62,398 nt of DNA from Rhodanobacteraceae bacterium (GTDB lineage Bacteria > Pseudomonadota > Gammaproteobacteria > Xanthomonadales > Rhodanobacteraceae): assembly GCA_004299705.1 (NCBI GenBank), contig SCQS01000041.1:1-62398 (forward strand), written 5' to 3'. Below, in pieces: positions 59,640-62,398 of the stretch. How positions within the stretch are numbered: the first letter of the stretch is position 1; the number at the start of each line of letters is the position of its first letter. The notes under the pieces were generated by a model that worked only from the letters and a program-made list of their open reading frames with translations, was not told where the DNA came from and did not search any database. Both the position numbers and the translations under genes were made by a program.

Positions 59640-61436
59640 ATGCCAAGCAAACTCGATGCATTGAACCGATGGGTTGACGAAGTCGCCAAGAAAACCAAAC
59701 CCGACCACATCCATTGGTGCGACGGCTCCGACGCCGAATACAGGAAGCTGGTCGACGAGATGCTCGCGAGCGGCGAGCTGATCGAACTGAACCAGCAAAC
59801 GCACCCGCGTTGCTACCTGCACCGCTCCGACCCGAAGGACGTCGCGCGCGTCGAAAAGCTCACCGTCATCTGCAGCAAGAACAAGGACGACGCCGGCCCC
59901 AACAACAACTGGATGCACCCGGCCGAGGCGCACGCGAAAATCGATGCACTGTTCGAAGGCTGCATGCAGGGGCGCACGCTGTACGTGATCCCCTACTGCA
60001 TGGGCCCGATCGGCTCGCCGCTGTCGCGCTGCGGCGTCGAGATCACCGACTCCAAATACGTGGTCGCCAACATGCGCATCATGACCCGCATGGGCACCGC
60101 TGCGCTGCAACGCATCGAGCGCGAAGGACGCTTCATCAAGGCCCAGCACTCCATCGGCCAGCTCGATCCCGAGCGCCGCTGGATCATGCACTTCCCGGAA
60201 GAACTCGCCATCAAGTCGTTCGGCTCCGGCTATGGCGGCAACGCGCTGCTCGGCAAGAAATGCCATGCGCTGCGCATCGGTTCGTACCAGGCCCGCACCG
60301 AAGGCTGGCTGGCCGAGCACATGCTGATCGTTGGCATCGAGAATCCGAAACACGAAATCCGCTATGTCGCGGCGGCATTCCCTTCCGCCTGCGGCAAGAC
60401 CAACCTCGCGATGCTGATTCCACCGGAAGGCTACCAACGCGAAGGCTGGAAAGTGTGGACGGTCGGCGACGACATCTGCTGGATGCGCCCCGGCAAGGAT
60501 GGCCGCCTGTACGCGATCAATCCGGAAGCCGGTTACTTCGGCGTCGCCCCCGGCACCTCGAAAAAGACCAATCCCAACGCGCTGGCGATGCTGCAGCACG
60601 ACACCATCTTCACCAACGTCGCGGTCACCGCCGACAATCAGCCGTGGTGGGAAGGACTGGACGACCGCAAGCCGGTGAAGGACTGGCAGGGCCGTGATTA
60701 CGATCCTGCCAACGGCCCCGCCGCGCACCCCAACTCGCGTTTCACCGTGCGCGCCAACCAATGTCCGAGTTGGTCGCCGGAAGCCGAGAACGACCAGGGC
60801 GTGCCGATCGACGCGATCGTGTTCGGCGGTCGTCGCGGCTCGCTGGTGCCGCTGGTGTTCGAGGCGCGCGACTGGGCCCATGGCGTGCTGGTCGGCGCTT
60901 CGATGGCGTCCGAAACCACCGCCGCCGCCACCGACGTCGGTGTGCCCATCCGCCGCGACCCGATGGCAATGAAACCCTTCTGCGGCTACAACTACGGCGA
61001 CTACTTCGCGCACTGGCTGTCGTTCGACCAGCCCGGCGCGCAGTTGCCCAAAGTGTTTCACGTCAACTGGTTCCGACGCGGCCAGGACGGCAAGTTCCTG
61101 TGGCCCGGCTTCGGCGACAACATGCGCGTGCTCGAGTGGATGCTGAAACGCGTCACCGGTGAAGCCGATGCGGTGGAAACGCCGATCGGCAACGTCCCGA
61201 ACAGCGACGACCTGAACCTCGAAGGCCTGCACTTGGGCGACGATGCGCTCGACGAACTGTTCCGCGTCGACAACGCCGACTGGCGCAAGGAACAGGCCGC
61301 GATCGGCGAATACCTCGCCGGCTACGGCTCGCACCTGCCGGATGCGTTGAAGGCCGAACACCAGCGCGTCGTCGATGCGCTGACTGCCGCGGATGCACAA
61401 GCGCAAGCGCCGGTGTGTGCTGCAGCGGCGTCCTGA
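59640..61436 (+). CDS. pckG: Phosphoenolpyruvate carboxykinase (GTP)
   Basis: Gluconeogenic enzyme converting oxaloacetate and GTP to phosphoenolpyruvate. The 598-residue protein has the kinase-1 loop with reactive Cys FPSACGKTN (247-255), YCMGPIGSPLSRCG near 119-132 and the GTP-region GFGDNMRVLEWM, so it is the GTP-dependent class, not the ATP-dependent one. CTGGAG upstream fits the ATG at 59640. Confidence 0.96.
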   Translation: MPSKLDALNRWVDEVAKKTKPDHIHWCDGSDAEYRKLVDEMLASGELIELNQQTHPRCYLHRSDPKDVARVEKLTVICSKNKDDAGPNNNWMHPAEAHAKIDALFEGCMQGRTLYVIPYCMGPIGSPLSRCGVEITDSKYVVANMRIMTRMGTAALQRIEREGRFIKAQHSIGQLDPERRWIMHFPEELAIKSFGSGYGGNALLGKKCHALRIGSYQARTEGWLAEHMLIVGIENPKHEIRYVAAAFPSACGKTNLAMLIPPEGYQREGWKVWTVGDDICWMRPGKDGRLYAINPEAGYFGVAPGTSKKTNPNALAMLQHDTIFTNVAVTADNQPWWEGLDDRKPVKDWQGRDYDPANGPAAHPNSRFTVRANQCPSWSPEAENDQGVPIDAIVFGGRRGSLVPLVFEARDWAHGVLVGASMASETTAAATDVGVPIRRDPMAMKPFCGYNYGDYFAHWLSFDQPGAQLPKVFHVNWFRRGQDGKFLWPGFGDNMRVLEWMLKRVTGEADAVETPIGNVPNSDDLNLEGLHLGDDALDELFRVDNADWRKEQAAIGEYLAGYGSHLPDALKAEHQRVVDALTAADAQAQAPVCAAAAS

Positions 61437-62034
61437 CCCACTCTCACCCCCTTCGAAACGAAGGGGGTCGATGCGAAGCATCGGGGGGATGATGGCATCC
61501 CTATCTCGATCCCTCGCGTTTTTTCCCGACACGCGGCTCGCTTTTTGTAGGAGCGCGCCATGCGCGCGACCGATTCTCGCACAGCGGTCGCGGGCGTGGC
61601 CCGCTCCTACACGCGCTTCTCGCACCAAGCGGGCCGGCGCGAACTGACACATCCATGGACTCGGACATGCGCGCCTTGCTCCCGCTTGGCGCTGCGATGC
61701 AACTCGCCACATCCATGTGGCTCGCCCTTGGCTGCGCTCAGGGCCGCCTTCGGCGTTCGCATCGGCAGTCCTGCCGATGCAGTCGGCGTCGTGCAAGGGC
61801 GCCACAAAAGCTCCACTCCGTTGACGGCCATCCATGGCCTGCTTCTGATAGCATCCGGCGCAATAGGCGCACCGGCGAGAGCCGACGCCATTGCTTACCG
61901 CCTCGGAACGGGGCCAGTAACAAAGCACCACTTCAAACACGCGGGATAATTGTTGTTAGGCGTAATGAAAAGAGCGGCGAGTCCCCAGCGGTTGTCAAAG
62001 GTTTTAATAGGTACCGGTCACTAAGGAGAGCAAC
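61437..62034. repeat. Repeat-rich gene-free stretch after pckG
   Basis: No gene is supported here. Seen in order: a palindrome related to 5172-5271 (CCCCCTTCG...CGAAGGGGG, GGGGGGATGATGGCATCC) at 61441-61490; a REP doublet, one copy from 61547 (GTAGGAGCGCGCCATGC) and one inverted ending CTCCTAC at 61610; GCCACAT-CC-ATGTGGC (61706-61721); GCATCGGCAG-TC-CTGCCGATGC (61759-61780, perfect 10-bp arms); and GGCC-ATCCAT-GGCC (61826-61839). Past about 61930 the sequence becomes AT-richer toward the small gene at 62035. Confidence 0.75.
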
Positions 62035-62283
62035 ATGCAATGTGCAATTCCAGGCTGCACCAATCCCGCCTCACACAATTTTGGCGTCCGATTGCGCAGG
62101 CCAGATACAACTGCAGTGTGGGCACCAAACACAGAAGCCTTTCTGTGTGATGATCATGCGTCACAAGGCCTACGCATCACCGTAGTTCTGGAACCAACCA
62201 ATACAGGACAGATCGAAACGGCGGTGTCTGGTACCGGGCCTTCGACAGCCAGTCGCATTACTCCGATAGTAAACGCTCCATAG
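62035..62283 (+). CDS. Small Cys/His protein, hypothetical
   Basis: An 82-residue protein not recognised by name. C3, C8, C38 and H41 (CAIPGC ... FLCDDHA) could bind a metal ion as a small zinc finger; the C-terminal third is Thr/Ser-rich and probably unfolded. A strong AAGGAG site lies six bases before the ATG. Base composition is clearly less GC-rich than in the housekeeping genes, and it sits beside an IS remnant, so it may be acquired DNA. Confidence 0.65.
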   Translation: MQCAIPGCTNPASHNFGVRLRRPDTTAVWAPNTEAFLCDDHASQGLRITVVLEPTNTGQIETAVSGTGPSTASRITPIVNAP

Positions 62284-62342
62284 AAGTGGCCCCGCTCGTT
62301 TGAACAGTCGAACCCGGTTCGATAAGTGGATGCCTGCTCGGT

Positions 62343-62398
62343 TCAAGCTGCCTTGGGTAGAGGCAGCGGTTGGTTGAAGTAGACCTGATCGGGTGTTT
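62343..62398 (-). CDS. IS3-like transposase OrfB, C-terminal end (partial)
   Basis: On the minus strand the last 17 codons before a TGA read TPDQVYFNQPLPLPKAA, the typical end of an IS3-family integrase-type transposase (TPxQVYFN). The rest lies outside the window. This suggests the contig ends in an insertion sequence. The 60 bases between this stop and the small gene would hold the IS terminus; no clear inverted repeat could be verified from one end. Confidence 0.6.
   Translation of the reverse strand, partial: TPDQVYFNQPLPLPKAA

Noticed and set aside
59601-61940. 779-codon open frame antisense to pckG
   Set aside because: Mirror frame of pckG with no recognisable domain; it also runs through intergenic repeats.

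Overview
The window looks like a chromosomal contig from a GC-rich gammaproteobacterium of the order Xanthomonadales, most likely the Rhodanobacteraceae. The evidence is gene order and protein content: pilM divergent from mrcA, rpoZ-spoT-ridA-recG, metX-metB-hom behind a SAM riboswitch, GTP-type PckG, and GTAG-type REP repeats. Both ends look like repeat boundaries: a degenerate duplication of the pilM 3' end on the left and the tail of an IS3-like transposase on the right. No tRNA, rRNA or CRISPR array was seen.

From 1 to 25 kb the content is mostly housekeeping: type IV pilus PilM, PBP1a, a nucleotidyltransferase-like protein, citrate synthase, L31 type B, RecG, RidA, SpoT and omega. The Mla outer-membrane lipid-asymmetry system follows (mlaA convergent with mlaFEDCB), then gmk-yicC divergent from rph, then rdgB, an S9 peptidase, hemW with a CPXCG protein, and a DUF1631 protein coupled to a PilZ protein.

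From 26 to 31 kb, pepQ is followed by two PIN-domain toxin-antitoxin pairs. A diverged fragment of the pepQ 3' end lies between the pairs, pointing to acquired DNA. An APC permease and a REP cluster close this part.

From 31 to 42 kb lies the methionine operon metX-metB-hom. It has a consensus-like promoter, a SAM-I riboswitch and a ribosome-site-sequestering stem, with an unexplained palindrome upstream of the -35 box. Next come a glutathione transferase, a glyoxalase-fold protein, a YceI protein and an M20 peptidase, then a tail-to-tail pair that looks like a type II restriction-modification system, then prfC.

From 42 to 51 kb is a methanol/formaldehyde oxidation locus. It contains a sigma-54 activator, xoxF (PQQ methanol dehydrogenase with the lanthanide-type Asp), xoxJ, a diheme XoxG-like cytochrome, glutathione-dependent formaldehyde dehydrogenase, Gfa and S-formylglutathione hydrolase. 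A GG-N10-GC sigma-54 promoter and a perfect inverted repeat lie upstream of xoxF. Together the genes could take methanol to formaldehyde to formate.

From 51 to 62 kb are glycerophosphodiester and glycerol-3-phosphate use (GDPD, glpD, glpK), beta-oxidation (fadE with a hydrolase, under a divergent TetR), pckG, and a repeat-rich, gene-poor right end with one small protein and an IS fragment.

Several intergenic repeat families recur: hairpins with an (A/G)TCCAT hexaloop, one of them placed directly after stop codons; a 182-bp element with 11-bp terminal inverted repeats; purine-rich GGGGGATGGC palindromes; REPs; and a 28-bp-arm hairpin.
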